Positions 54,701 through 62,711 of a stretch of 64,000 nt of DNA are shown here, piece after piece; the first letter of the stretch is position 1; the number at the start of each line of letters is the position of its first letter. A program made the translations under genes and the position numbers. The notes beneath the pieces are model-generated. The model did not search any database. It was not told where the DNA came from and was given only the letters and a program-made list of their open reading frames with translations. This DNA is from Ruminococcus gauvreauii (GTDB lineage: Bacteria; Bacillota; Clostridia; Lachnospirales; Lachnospiraceae): positions 124,001-188,000 of the forward strand of contig NZ_CP102290.1 of the NCBI RefSeq assembly GCF_025151995.1, written 5' to 3'.

Positions 54701-55401
54701 GGCTCTGAACGGTAGCTGATACCGGTCGTTGCAGACGGCAGACCCGTATGGGGATCAACCGGCTGCTGTCCGTTTTTATCCTTTATTTCCAGCTCATCGT
54801 GAAAAAAAACTGCATATTCCCGAAAAGCAGCGTTTACCGGATGATAGATATCGGCAAACAGACCACTTTCCAGCTCCTCACCTGTCTCGGGGTCATACCA
54901 CACAGATTCCGGGGCTTCTATAATAATCGCCCCAAACAAGCCGTGTATATTAGTGCCTTCCTCACCGCTTCTGGTATCCCCCATGTCGGAAAACAGATAA
55001 ACACCTTCGCGCTGTGCATACCATCTGTACGTGATCCGGTTTCCGGTGGTACTGTCAGGATTTCTCCCAACCTCAGCTCCATCTGAAGTTTTCACATCAT
55101 ATATGAGTCCCTGAACATGCATAGACAGCCTGCGCTTCAGGGAGTGCTGAAAATGAATCATGATCTCATCTCCAACATTGGCACGTATAACCAGCGGCTG
55201 CACCAGCTCACAGGGCTGAGGCGGATCCTGGCTGTACTTCTCAAGAGCCTGTTTCCTGATCTCTTGGGCGTCCTTTTTGAGGACATACAGGAGTCCGGCA
55301 GGGTCGTGATCTCCGTACTTATTATAGACAATCGGAATTTCAATCGCCTCCACACAGAATGTACGGGTGCATGCCTTTTTGGGATAGTTTCGCAATTCCA
55401 T
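51727..55401 (-). CDS. Giant triplicated multicopper oxidase
   Basis: 1224 residues, no signal peptide. Three repeat units (about 1-430, 430-830, 830-1224), each starting with a YN.YG.HDP block, make a six-cupredoxin protein. Copper motifs: HVFHLHNH (His288, 291, 293, 295) and HCHLYPHFHEGM (His341, Cys342, His343, His347, Met352) in unit 1; HIH (559, 561) and HDH (605, 607) in unit 2. A complete type 1 site and both trinuclear halves are thus present but in the reverse order from normal laccases. Unit 3 lacks HCH. Spore-associated Mn oxidases (MnxG) are similar in size and also thought to have six domains, as I recall. In an operon with a DUF2935 gene 12 bases upstream. Substrate unknown; Mn, Fe or phenols are possible. 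Confidence 0.88.
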   Translation of the reverse strand: MELRNYPKKACTRTFCVEAIEIPIVYNKYGDHDPAGLLYVLKKDAQEIRKQALEKYSQDPPQPCELVQPLVIRANVGDEIMIHFQHSLKRRLSMHVQGLIYDVKTSDGAEVGRNPDSTTGNRITYRWYAQREGVYLFSDMGDTRSGEEGTNIHGLFGAIIIEAPESVWYDPETGEELESGLFADIYHPVNAAFREYAVFFHDELEIKDKNGQQPVDPHTGLPSATTGISYRSEPMRNRLPLTEEHADSGEDISMSSWSYGDPAPPILRAYVGDPSKIRLIHGGVKETHVFHLHNHQWRLESENPSSTIIDSVSISPQECYTLDILHGAGSLNGMIGDAIFHCHLYPHFHEGMWTLWRIYDRLEDGNGRLPDGTAVPALLPLRDRVSPQVKDAQHPGYPRFINGEFGERPLQPPLGILTSEGENKIVPTPLEMDNFVDKFAEGALYTETCLCHAGGCPYEETKNVKVFEIAAIQAKITYNEYGWHDPQGRFFVLKEELEKHGGLDAYIKKVECRKIQPEPLVIRANHGDCIEVRFTNLLPEYIESSAFQRMTLTDIVGYHIHLVKFDTIVSDGAANGWNNIAGARQYETLIERFFANAELNAVFFHDHLFANTHQQHGMFGSLIIEEAGATFHDIRTGEPLRSGTKAVIKRRDGTSFREFALFVHDFALLFDKNGDPLNPPEVPGSHDDPGVMGVNYRSEPMRERLRPGDDPAYIFSSHVYGDPATPLLETYPGDEIIIRLLDGAHEEQHSLNITGMSWHREIRDEHSPLAASCSIGISEAFNLRIQKEYGCGDYLYYFGGIDDAWLGLWGIIRAYDREQSCLKPLCKGKAQILPLPPCPGKHAVIRRYEIAAITTNLVYNRYGDHDPDGMIFVPADQAEAVLCGKCRPKPLILRANAGDWLEVTLHNMLGPEIPYFDYPRVPLDRKHQPSMRVSLNPQFLRYDAVCDSGINVGYNNREQTVGPGESRKYLWHADGEYGACILQSFGDMRNHRYHGLFGSVIIEPPGSKWYRGFSMRDGTYEEQAVIIPPGEETFRECVVFIQNGIRLLDREGNLIRTAREDQETVDAEDTGEKGYNYRSERFANRLHEDPDISRVFSSKVHGDPATPLYQAYEGDRVIFRAMMPADKPRNTGFAVHGHQWKEQPRDPFSRVIPIQGAVSIGNKFDIELEEGASCPGDYLYRSGSLKWDVESGMWGIFRVLKQGLRCKCKNICRQVTCSIRDMIL

Positions 55402-55413
55402 GGTATCCCCCTC

Positions 55414-56307
55414 CTATTCCTGCAAAATTCTCAGATAGTGGTTCGCCTCCCGCAGAACATGGTCGGCAAGCAGCGGCAGTATAATGGATGAAATCTCACA
55501 TCTGATAATGCCATTCGTTCCGGCTTCTTTAAATTCACGGTACCGTATCGTCTCTTCCACTGTTTTTTCGGTAAGTCCTTTCAGCGTACTGCAATTTTTT
55601 CTGCCGGCCTCTTCCAGCAACGCGGCGTATTCTTGTGCAAATTCATCCGCTGTTTCGATAAGTCCGGCTTCTGAAGGATCGAGCAGCCCCCTGATGAAGA
55701 GTGCATGCTCCATCATAATCTGATTCCAGAACATTTCAACTTCCCGCATACTTTGCTGACAGATGGTTCCTGTTCTTTCCAGTTCACATAGAAATCTGCG
55801 GTATAATTTTGCCTCTCTGATAATATGCTGTATCAGCAGCGGATAGTTGGCGGTATACAGACTGCATTGATCTGCCTGTTTTAATATTGACTCTTTGAAT
55901 GCAATCAAACCGTCCAGCAGATGCAGCCCTTTTTGATTGATCACCCTGATCCTGTGTTCTGATCCGCACGAACATTGAAAACCTGTATATGCATGCAGCT
56001 GCCGTTCAAGAGCAGTGATACGGCTGTCAATAGCAACACCGGTCAGCTGGCTGGTCTTCTGTTCGGCAGAAGATGTGAAGCCGGTAACCAGTTCCTCTGA
56101 ACACAATACTTCTTTTCGAATAAAGCCATCACTGATTTTGACTGCCTCACGCAGTAATTTTTCAAACTGCAGGCGGAACCACTGTGCCTTATTCCGCATT
56201 GCCCTGTCTTTTATTTGAAACCCTGTCTCTAAAAACAGGGCGTGCTCTTTCATGATTCTCGAGAAAAACAAATGCAGTTCTAGCGATGATGTGATATAAT
56301 CTGTCAT
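55414..56307 (-). CDS. DUF2935 family protein
   Basis: 297 residues, all helical. It contains two copies of a motif resembling FFSRIMKEHALFLETG (near the start) and FWNQIMMEHALFIRGLLDP (about residue 190), each with an EHALF core, and ends in LADHVLREANHYLRIL. DUF2935 proteins form duplicated ferritin-like bundles with Glu/His that may bind metal; the function is unknown. AAGGA is six bases before the ATG. It precedes the multicopper oxidase and may supply or bind its metal, or be a spore component. Confidence 0.85.
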   Translation of the reverse strand: MTDYITSSLELHLFFSRIMKEHALFLETGFQIKDRAMRNKAQWFRLQFEKLLREAVKISDGFIRKEVLCSEELVTGFTSSAEQKTSQLTGVAIDSRITALERQLHAYTGFQCSCGSEHRIRVINQKGLHLLDGLIAFKESILKQADQCSLYTANYPLLIQHIIREAKLYRRFLCELERTGTICQQSMREVEMFWNQIMMEHALFIRGLLDPSEAGLIETADEFAQEYAALLEEAGRKNCSTLKGLTEKTVEETIRYREFKEAGTNGIIRCEISSIILPLLADHVLREANHYLRILQE

Positions 56308-56319
56308 AATTATTCCTTT

Positions 56320-56353
56320 ACTGTCACAGATATTCTTTTTATTATATGACAGT
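56320..56353. promoter_or_regulatory. Dyad before the DUF2935-oxidase unit
   Basis: ACTGTCA (56320-56326) and TGACAGT (56347-56353) pair perfectly. On the minus strand CATATAATA (complement of 56340-56348) fits a sporulation CATANNNTA -10 pattern, but no matching -35 is clear; the promoter must lie in these ~45 bases between the terminator and the gene. Confidence 0.35.
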
Positions 56354-56388
56354 AAAATTCCGCCCGTTCATCTGAACAGGCGGAATTT
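56354..56388. terminator. Terminator of the his operon
   Basis: AAAATTCCGCC (56354-56364) and GGCGGAATTTT (56379-56389) pair, with an inner TTCA/TGAA stem; T-rich flanks on both strands. Confidence 0.8.
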
Positions 56389-56400
56389 TTGTACGTTATA

Positions 56401-57690
56401 TCAGGACCGGTGTGCCAGCTCTGCGGTTATGTCTTCCCATGCAACACCTTTCTCAGCCATCAGCACCATCACGTGGTACAGGAAATCTGAGATTTCGTAT
56501 TTGATCTCCTCTTTGTCCGGGTTTTTGGCGGCGATGACGATCTCCGTACACTCCTCGCCGACTTTTTTCAGTATCTTATCGATGCCCTTGTCAAAGAGGT
56601 AATTCGTATAGGATCCTTCTTTCGGATGAATCTTCCGATCCATAATCACATCATAGACGTTCTGGAACACACGAAGCGGATTCGTATCGTCGTATTCCTT
56701 CTTCACGAGTTCCCGGAAGAAACAGGTGCGGTTCCCGGTATGGCATGCGGCACCCACCTGTGAAACCCTGGCCAGGATCGTATCACTGTCACAGTCGATT
56801 GTCAGCGACTTGACATACTGTACGTGTCCGCTGGTCAGCCCTTTTGTCCAGAGCTCGTCTCTGCTGCGGCTCCAGTATGTCATTTTCCCTGTTGCCAGTG
56901 TGGTATCAAACGCCTCTTCGTTCATATAGGCGAGCATCAGTACCTCTTCTGTTTTGTAGTCCTGTACAATGACCGGCACCATTCCGTCACTGTTGGTCTT
57001 AAACTGTGACCACGGAATTTTGCTCTCAAATGTATTGACTGAAATCCCATTCTCTTTACAGGTGCGTTTCAGCTGCATCAGCTGTGCATCCAGGGCGCTC
57101 ACCCATGCCCCCGTCACTCCGTCCACCGCTTCACTTTGAAGTGCGGAAATGACCTGCTCCTCTTCCATGCGGTCGCAGAGCAGAAGAATAGAAATGCCGG
57201 ATACGCTTCGCACTTCTTCCTGCAGAATTTCTTTCAGACAGATCACCTGACTTGCATACTCTTCGATCATGGTCTGATGGTCCGTAAACTCTTCCTTTTT
57301 TGCAATGCAGACAGCAATCTTCTCTTTTCCGAATTTTTTAGATACCTCTTCCAAAAGCTCCACATTGGATGATTTGCTGAAATTCAGTACCGCTTTGGCA
57401 CATCCCGCATAGATCAGTTTTTTCACATCTTCCATGCGTTTAATATTTCCGGCCGCCATCACCGGGACTTCCGCCGTCGCACAGATATTCTTGATATTGC
57501 CGATGGCCTCTTCATGTGATGCGTCATCAGAGGACAGGTCAAACACCAGAATTTCATCTGCGCCATTGTCACTGTAGAACCCCGCCAGTTCTTTTACATC
57601 TTTACATTCAAATACATTTCTTTCCTTAAAGCCGGCAACTGCCTGTCCCGAAAACAGATAGATACACGGCACGATCGTCTTCATTCCCAT
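56401..57690 (-). CDS. hisIE: HisIE with extra N-terminal degenerate HisA/HisF-like barrel
   Basis: 429 residues, about twice normal HisIE. Residues ~1-215 look like a HisA/HisF TIM barrel (KTIVPCIYLFSGQAVAGF; VPVMAAGNIKRMEDVKKLIYAGCAKAVLNF), but the first catalytic Asp of HisF (PCLDV) is Tyr, so the barrel is probably inactive. The middle is phosphoribosyl-AMP cyclohydrolase (MLAYMNEEAFDTTLATGKMTYWSRSRDELWTKG, DCDSDTIL, CHTGNRTCF zinc ligands). The C-terminal ~100 residues are phosphoribosyl-ATP pyrophosphatase (KVGEECTEIVIAAKN). Two steps of histidine synthesis; the barrel may be structural or help channel substrate. Confidence 0.93.
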   Translation of the reverse strand: MGMKTIVPCIYLFSGQAVAGFKERNVFECKDVKELAGFYSDNGADEILVFDLSSDDASHEEAIGNIKNICATAEVPVMAAGNIKRMEDVKKLIYAGCAKAVLNFSKSSNVELLEEVSKKFGKEKIAVCIAKKEEFTDHQTMIEEYASQVICLKEILQEEVRSVSGISILLLCDRMEEEQVISALQSEAVDGVTGAWVSALDAQLMQLKRTCKENGISVNTFESKIPWSQFKTNSDGMVPVIVQDYKTEEVLMLAYMNEEAFDTTLATGKMTYWSRSRDELWTKGLTSGHVQYVKSLTIDCDSDTILARVSQVGAACHTGNRTCFFRELVKKEYDDTNPLRVFQNVYDVIMDRKIHPKEGSYTNYLFDKGIDKILKKVGEECTEIVIAAKNPDKEEIKYEISDFLYHVMVLMAEKGVAWEDITAELAHRS

Positions 57691-57708
57691 CGCATTCTTC
57701 TCCCGTCT

Positions 57709-58296
57709 CTATAAAGTACCTTTTGTTGACATCACGTCCGTGATCCGCCCGTCAAACATCGCAGCCTCGTCAAGAGCCTTTGCAAATGCCTTGAAGAGCG
57801 CTTCGATGATGTGATGCGTGTTCTGTCCGTCCAGCACCTTCAGATGCAGATTCATCTCTCCCGCATAGGACACGGCATAGAAAAATTCCCGTACCATCTC
57901 CGTATCCATATCTCCGACACTGTCACATTTAAAATCATAATCAAAAGAAAAATACGGACGGCCGCACAGATCAACCGCACAGAGGACAAGTGCTTCGTCC
58001 ATCGGCAGGATCATGCTTCCATAGCGCCGGATCCCCTTTTTATCCCCGACAGCCTCCCGGATAGCATTTCCCAGTACAATACCTGTATCCTCAACCGTGT
58101 GATGGCAGTCCACCTCAAGATCACCCGCCGTCTCAAGTTTCAAATCAAAAAGTCCATGCCGCGCAAATCCGTCCAGCATATGGTCAAAAAAACCAATGCC
58201 GGTCTCTATCCTCGCCTTACCGCTCCCGTCAATCGACAGATCCATGGAAATCTGAGTTTCTTTCGTGTTTCTCTTCACAACGGCTTTTCTTGTCAT
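57709..58296 (-). CDS. hisB: Imidazoleglycerol-phosphate dehydratase
   Basis: 195 residues, monofunctional IGPD. The manganese ligands are visible: HMLDGFARHG, DCHHTVEDTGI and the later HHIIEALFKAFAKAL. GIRRYGS and MDEALVL are conserved. 18 bases before hisIE and 12 after hisD, so co-transcribed. Confidence 0.97.
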   Translation of the reverse strand: MTRKAVVKRNTKETQISMDLSIDGSGKARIETGIGFFDHMLDGFARHGLFDLKLETAGDLEVDCHHTVEDTGIVLGNAIREAVGDKKGIRRYGSMILPMDEALVLCAVDLCGRPYFSFDYDFKCDSVGDMDTEMVREFFYAVSYAGEMNLHLKVLDGQNTHHIIEALFKAFAKALDEAAMFDGRITDVMSTKGTL

Positions 58297-58308
58297 ACGC
58301 GTTCCTCC

Positions 58309-59607
58309 TTAAGATTCTTCTTCAAAACGTACACGGATAGAATTTGCGTGTGCGGTCAGCTGCTCTGACTCGGCAAACGTGATAATATCCCGGTGAACCG
58401 GTTCCAATGCTTCCTTTCCATAGTAGATGATGCTGGACTTCTTGACAAAATCGTCGACAGACAAAGGCGAAAAGAATTTTGCCGTCCCGTTCGTCGGCAG
58501 GATATGGTTCGGTCCTGCAAAATAATCTCCAAGCGGCTCACTGCTGTAATCTCCGATAAAAATGGCACCCGCATTCTGAATCTTCGTCATCACTTCAAAC
58601 GGATGTTCCATCATAATCTCCAGGTGCTCCGATGCGATCTGATTCGCCGCATCGATCGCCTGCTGTGTATTCTCAGCGACCAGCAGGTAGCCGAAATTGT
58701 CCAGAGATTTTCGTATGATTTCCTTTCTGGATAGTCCGTCTGCAAATGTTTCCACCTCTTCATTCACCTTCTGAGCCAGTTCTTCACTGGTTGTGATCAG
58801 GATCGCCGACGCCAGCTCGTCATGTTCCGCCTGGGACAGCAGATCCGCCGCTACGTATCTGGGATTTGCCTTCTGATCTGCAAGCACAAGGATCTCGCTC
58901 GGTCCTGCGATGGAGTCAATGCTGACATGTCCATAGACAGCTTTTTTTGCCAGCGCGACATAGATGTTGCCGGGTCCTACGATCTTATCGACTTTCGGAA
59001 TGCTCTGCGTCCCATACGCCATAGCGGCGATCGCCTGAGCGCCTCCTATCTTATAGATCTCATCGACTCCCGCTTCTCTTGCTGCCGCCAGAACGACCGG
59101 ATTGACCCTGCCGTCTGCCCCGCACGGTGTCGTCATAATAATCTTCCTGACACCTGCTACTTTCGCCGGAACGATATTCATCAGCACCGAGGACGGATAT
59201 GCCGCTTTTCCGCCCGGCACATAGACACCCGCCACAGCCAGAGGCGTGACTTTCTGTCCCAGCAGTGTACCGTTCTCCTGCGTGTCAAACCAGCTGGTAC
59301 GTTTCTGCTTTTCATGATACGCTCTGATATTAAGCAGTGCTTTCCTGATCACGGTGATCAGGTCCGCATCCACTTCATGATAAGCATCCTCGATCTCTGC
59401 CTCCGAGACGCGTACATTGTCCGGTGTCAGTTTTGCATGGTCAAATTTCTCCGTATATGCAAATACTGCTTCGTCCCCTCTGGTTTTCACATCCTCCAGG
59501 ATATCCTTAACCGTATCCTCATATGCGCCGTACTGCGACGGAGAACGTTTCAGCATATTGACCAGGATATCCTGCGTCGTTTCTTCTGTTAGTTTTACAA
59601 TCCTCAT
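58309..59607 (-). CDS. hisD: Histidinol dehydrogenase
   Basis: 432 residues, full length. YVPGGKAAYPSSVLMNIVPAKVAGV, GVDEIYKIGGAQAIAAMAYGT, VDKIVGPGNIYVALAKKAV, SEILVLAD, LLSQAEHDELASAILIT and GPNHILPT are all family-conserved; zinc and catalytic His/Glu residues are in the last segments. Oxidises histidinol to histidine in two NAD-dependent steps. Confidence 0.97.
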   Translation of the reverse strand: MRIVKLTEETTQDILVNMLKRSPSQYGAYEDTVKDILEDVKTRGDEAVFAYTEKFDHAKLTPDNVRVSEAEIEDAYHEVDADLITVIRKALLNIRAYHEKQKRTSWFDTQENGTLLGQKVTPLAVAGVYVPGGKAAYPSSVLMNIVPAKVAGVRKIIMTTPCGADGRVNPVVLAAAREAGVDEIYKIGGAQAIAAMAYGTQSIPKVDKIVGPGNIYVALAKKAVYGHVSIDSIAGPSEILVLADQKANPRYVAADLLSQAEHDELASAILITTSEELAQKVNEEVETFADGLSRKEIIRKSLDNFGYLLVAENTQQAIDAANQIASEHLEIMMEHPFEVMTKIQNAGAIFIGDYSSEPLGDYFAGPNHILPTNGTAKFFSPLSVDDFVKKSSIIYYGKEALEPVHRDIITFAESEQLTAHANSIRVRFEEES

Positions 59608-59622
59608 ATCTATTCTCCTTAA

Positions 59623-60258
59623 TCAAAGAACCTCTCTCAGATCCCGGATAATCTTTGTGATCCGTTCATTTTCCATTTTCATGCTGACCTGATTGACCAC
59701 CATCCGGGCGGACAGGGGACATACCTCCTCCAGAACATTCAGACCGTTTTCCCGAAGCGTAGATCCCGTCTCGACGATATCGACGATGACCTCAGACAGT
59801 CCGACGATCGGCGCCAGCTCGATGGAGCCGTTCAGCTTGATGATCTCAACTGTCTGGTGCTTTTTATTATAAAAGTAATCCTTTGCGATATTCGGATACT
59901 TTGTCGCAACCCTGATCAGCTGATTGTGCTGCAGCAGTTCCAGTGCAGATTCCGGGCCGCAGACACACATTCTGCATTTCCCAAAGCCCAGATCCATTAC
60001 CTCATACAGCTTTCGGCCCTCTTCCAAAATCGTATCTCTTCCGACAATTCCGATATCCGCCGCGCCATATTCCACGTACGTCGGGACATCTGGTCCTTTG
60101 GAGAGAAAAAACTTCAGTTTCAGTTCTTCATTTACAAAAATCAGTTTCCTGGAATCTTTATCTTTCATTTCCTCACACGTAATCCCGATTTTTTCAAACA
60201 GCTCCAGTGTCGTCCTGGCAAGTCTTCCTTTGCCGAGCGCAAACGTCAAATATCTCAT
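59623..60258 (-). CDS. hisG: ATP phosphoribosyltransferase, short form
   Basis: 211 residues, the short HisG type without the regulatory ACT-like C-terminal domain. LTFALGKGRLARTTLELFEKIGI, ADIGIVGRDTILEEGRKLYEVMDLGFGKCRMCVCG and DIVETGSTLRENGL (PRPP loop) are present. It needs HisZ for activity, and hisZ is the gene directly upstream (27-base gap). First committed step of histidine synthesis. Confidence 0.97.
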   Translation of the reverse strand: MRYLTFALGKGRLARTTLELFEKIGITCEEMKDKDSRKLIFVNEELKLKFFLSKGPDVPTYVEYGAADIGIVGRDTILEEGRKLYEVMDLGFGKCRMCVCGPESALELLQHNQLIRVATKYPNIAKDYFYNKKHQTVEIIKLNGSIELAPIVGLSEVIVDIVETGSTLRENGLNVLEEVCPLSARMVVNQVSMKMENERITKIIRDLREVL

Positions 60259-60285
60259 ATTCGTGTATCCCCTTCATTTTTTCTG

Positions 60286-61536
60286 CTATATACGTACCTT
60301 CTGTACACGGTCCGTGTTCAGGTCTTCCATACTCACCGTATCTTCGCTCTTTACGTATCCAATGGTATCAAATCCATGCTTTTTCGCATAGGTGCGGTAA
60401 TCATCCGGCGTCCTGTCCATATCCTGCACCATACATGCCATCTTCATTCCCCGGCTCCTGTCTTTCCTGACCATTTTAACCGCTGCACTGCGCAGATGCT
60501 CCGGATAGACGACCATCGTCTTCTGACTGGATACCGGAATCTCAATGTTCTGACGCTCCAGCGCATTCATCACCTGTTCCATCACAAGCGCAAAACCGAT
60601 CGCAGGCGCCGGACGCAGAAAATGTTCCAGAAGACTGTTGTAACGGCCGCCCTTGACGAGAGGTTCACCGGAACCATACGTATACCCCTGAAAAATGATA
60701 CCGGTATAGTACTTATATTTGCTGAGCATCCCCAGATCAAACGAAATGTATTTTTCGACACCGTATAGTGTTAAAATATCATAAATCTTTTCCAGGCGCT
60801 CAATCGCAGCACGTGCCTTTTTGTTGCTCGTCAGGTTCTTCGCTTCTTCCATAATCTCCACGGAGCCGAACATGTGCGGAAGACGCAGAAATGCACGCTC
60901 GAGTTCCATGCTCAGCTTCTGTTCGGAAATCAGCTCTTCCACGCCGAAATGGTTTTTATTGGAGATCAGTTCCCGCAGGCGGGCGACGGTATCGTCACTC
61001 ATCCCGGCTTCCTCGATGAGAGACTTAAAGAAATCAACCTGTCCTACGCTGATCTGAAACTCCGACAAACCGGTCTCTTTCAGCAGATCGACCATCAGTG
61101 TGAGGATCTCTGCATCTGCGTCAATCGACGCATCGCCCATCAGTTCCACGCCCATCTCCGTAGATTCCTTTAACCGCCCCTGATAGCTGGAATTATTGAT
61201 AAACGTGCTGCCCTGATAACAGAGGCGCACCGGCATGCCGTCTTCCAGAAAGTACTTTGCAGCAGCCCTCGCTACAGATGGCGTAAAGTCAGGACGCAGG
61301 ACAAGCGTATTTCCCTCGCGGTCAAAAAATTTATACAGATCTTTAGAAGGAGTGGTACCCACTTCCCTGCTGAATACATCAAAGAATTCAAACGTCGGCG
61401 TCTCGATATCCTGATATCCGTAACTATGGACCATACGGTGCAGTTTCTCCTGAAGAAACTGTTTTCTCTCACATTCTCCATTGTAAACATCACGTACGCC
61501 CTCCGGCGTGTGGAACATTCTTTGTACCATTTTCAT
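60286..61536 (-). CDS. hisZ: ATP phosphoribosyltransferase regulatory subunit
   Basis: 416 residues, related to class II histidyl-tRNA synthetase. Motif 2-like LRPDFTPSVARAAAKY and a later LVKGGRYNSLLEHF with AIGFAL are visible, but the HisRS signature is incomplete; pairing with short HisG supports HisZ over HisS. AGAAGGAG precedes the ATG. First gene of the operon. Confidence 0.94.
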   Translation of the reverse strand: MKMVQRMFHTPEGVRDVYNGECERKQFLQEKLHRMVHSYGYQDIETPTFEFFDVFSREVGTTPSKDLYKFFDREGNTLVLRPDFTPSVARAAAKYFLEDGMPVRLCYQGSTFINNSSYQGRLKESTEMGVELMGDASIDADAEILTLMVDLLKETGLSEFQISVGQVDFFKSLIEEAGMSDDTVARLRELISNKNHFGVEELISEQKLSMELERAFLRLPHMFGSVEIMEEAKNLTSNKKARAAIERLEKIYDILTLYGVEKYISFDLGMLSKYKYYTGIIFQGYTYGSGEPLVKGGRYNSLLEHFLRPAPAIGFALVMEQVMNALERQNIEIPVSSQKTMVVYPEHLRSAAVKMVRKDRSRGMKMACMVQDMDRTPDDYRTYAKKHGFDTIGYVKSEDTVSMEDLNTDRVQKVRI

Positions 61537-61565
61537 ATACTCCTTCTGCTTTATCGTATTAAAGT

Positions 61566-61589
61566 GCTACCATGGTAGCATATTACCAT
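61566..61589. promoter_or_regulatory. Palindromic operator candidate before hisZ
   Basis: GCTACCATGGTAGC (61566-61579) is a perfect 14-bp palindrome. It overlaps a second dyad, ATGGTA-GCATAT-TACCAT (61572-61589). The site lies downstream of the promoter start and could bind a histidine-responsive repressor. No T-box or attenuator peptide was seen. Confidence 0.6.
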
Positions 61590-61602
61590 GTGAATCTTTT
61601 CG

Positions 61603-61631
61603 ATTATAGTCCATCCTGAATAAAATGTCAA
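61603..61631 (-). promoter_or_regulatory. Consensus promoter of the his operon
   Basis: On the minus strand TTGACA (61626-61631) and TATAAT (61603-61608) with 17-bp spacing, perfect sigma-A elements. The -35 overlaps the recU stop codon, so the operon starts right at the end of recU. Confidence 0.9.
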
Positions 61632-62161
61632 TCCCTGGACAGAAGGTCTTTCTGCAGCCCATCCAGATAGGAGACGAGCAGCCCGTTTTTCTGGTTGAGA
61701 AAGTATTCCCGGTCGAGCTCATCATAGGAAAATCGTTTCCTGCCGCCGCCATCTGCCCGTTCCCGAAACCGGAGCACCTCACGCAGACGCATGTAATAAA
61801 ATTCGTTTCGTCCTGTAAAATACAGGATCAGAAAGGCGATACCTCCCTGTTTCTCGAATTCCTCCATGAACACAACCTGATGTTCATGGATATTCGCAAG
61901 CGGAAATGTATCCGCCGCACATTCCTTTGCATCAAAGCAGACCGGGATTCCCTGTACTGCACCGATATAGTCGACGGTACTCTTCTTCTCAAAATATGCA
62001 AGCGTGATGTGCCGGTGTTCCTTATCGATTTTAATGGGGGTGATCGGAGTCGGGATCTTCTGGATCAGCGCCAGCCCCTTTTCCCGATACTGTTCGTTGG
62101 TCCTGTTTATCAGCTCTTCCAGTGTAGAACCTCGAAGACCTCTGGAATTCCATGTTCCCAT
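61628..62161 (-). CDS. recU: Holliday junction resolvase RecU
   Basis: 177 residues. RecU signatures: GLRGSTLEELINRTNEQYREKGLALIQKIPTP, YFEKKSTVDYIGAVQGIPVCFDAKEC (catalytic Asp and Glu/Lys), IHEHQVVFMEEFEKQGGIAFLILYF. It resolves recombination intermediates in Firmicutes. Near lepB; the stop overlaps the his promoter. Confidence 0.93.
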   Translation of the reverse strand: MGTWNSRGLRGSTLEELINRTNEQYREKGLALIQKIPTPITPIKIDKEHRHITLAYFEKKSTVDYIGAVQGIPVCFDAKECAADTFPLANIHEHQVVFMEEFEKQGGIAFLILYFTGRNEFYYMRLREVLRFRERADGGGRKRFSYDELDREYFLNQKNGLLVSYLDGLQKDLLSRD

Positions 62162-62177
62162 GTCAGCCCTCCGCTTT

Positions 62178-62708
62178 CTACTCGATAAAACCGATTTTAT
62201 TAAACGGGAAGTAACGCAGAACGGCTTTTCCCAGGATTGCGTCCCGTTTCACGTATGTATTGTTCCAGAACCTGGAATCTTTCGACCAGTTGCGGTTGTC
62301 ACCCAGCATAAAATACGAATCCTCCGGCACCTCATACGGTCCGAAGTCCCCTTCCATCGGTTCCGGAATGAAGCTGTCGTCAAGCGGCTCGGTACTGTCA
62401 TTGATATAAACCTTCCCGTCCCTGATGGTGACAGTCTCGCCCGGAAGCCCGATGATACGTTTGATAAAAAGCTTGGATTCATTGTCCGGATATTTAAAGA
62501 TCACGATGTCGTAGCGCTCCGGGTCGTGGGTGAGATAGGCCAGCCGGTTTCCAAAGATCTGGTCTCCTGTCATAATCGTATTCTCCATCGATTCCGACGG
62601 GATCTTGGCGTTGATGATCAGAAAATTATTGACGACCAGCACGAAAACGACAACAAAAATAATCATTTTCACGTAATCCCAGAGTTCATTCTTCATAGAT
62701 TTGCTCAT
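62178..62708 (-). CDS. lepB: Signal peptidase I
   Basis: 176 residues. One N-terminal transmembrane helix (about 12-32), catalytic Ser in IPSESMENTI, catalytic Lys in FIKRIIGLPGE, and the GDNRNWSKDSR box. Removes signal peptides on the outer face of the membrane. AAGGAG is eight bases before the ATG; three bases from the RluA-type gene. Confidence 0.96.
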   Translation of the reverse strand: MSKSMKNELWDYVKMIIFVVVFVLVVNNFLIINAKIPSESMENTIMTGDQIFGNRLAYLTHDPERYDIVIFKYPDNESKLFIKRIIGLPGETVTIRDGKVYINDSTEPLDDSFIPEPMEGDFGPYEVPEDSYFMLGDNRNWSKDSRFWNNTYVKRDAILGKAVLRYFPFNKIGFIE

Positions 62709-62711
62709 GCT

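Noticed and set aside
61537..61627. T-box or histidine attenuator before hisZ
   Set aside because: No T-box consensus and no His-rich leader peptide was seen.
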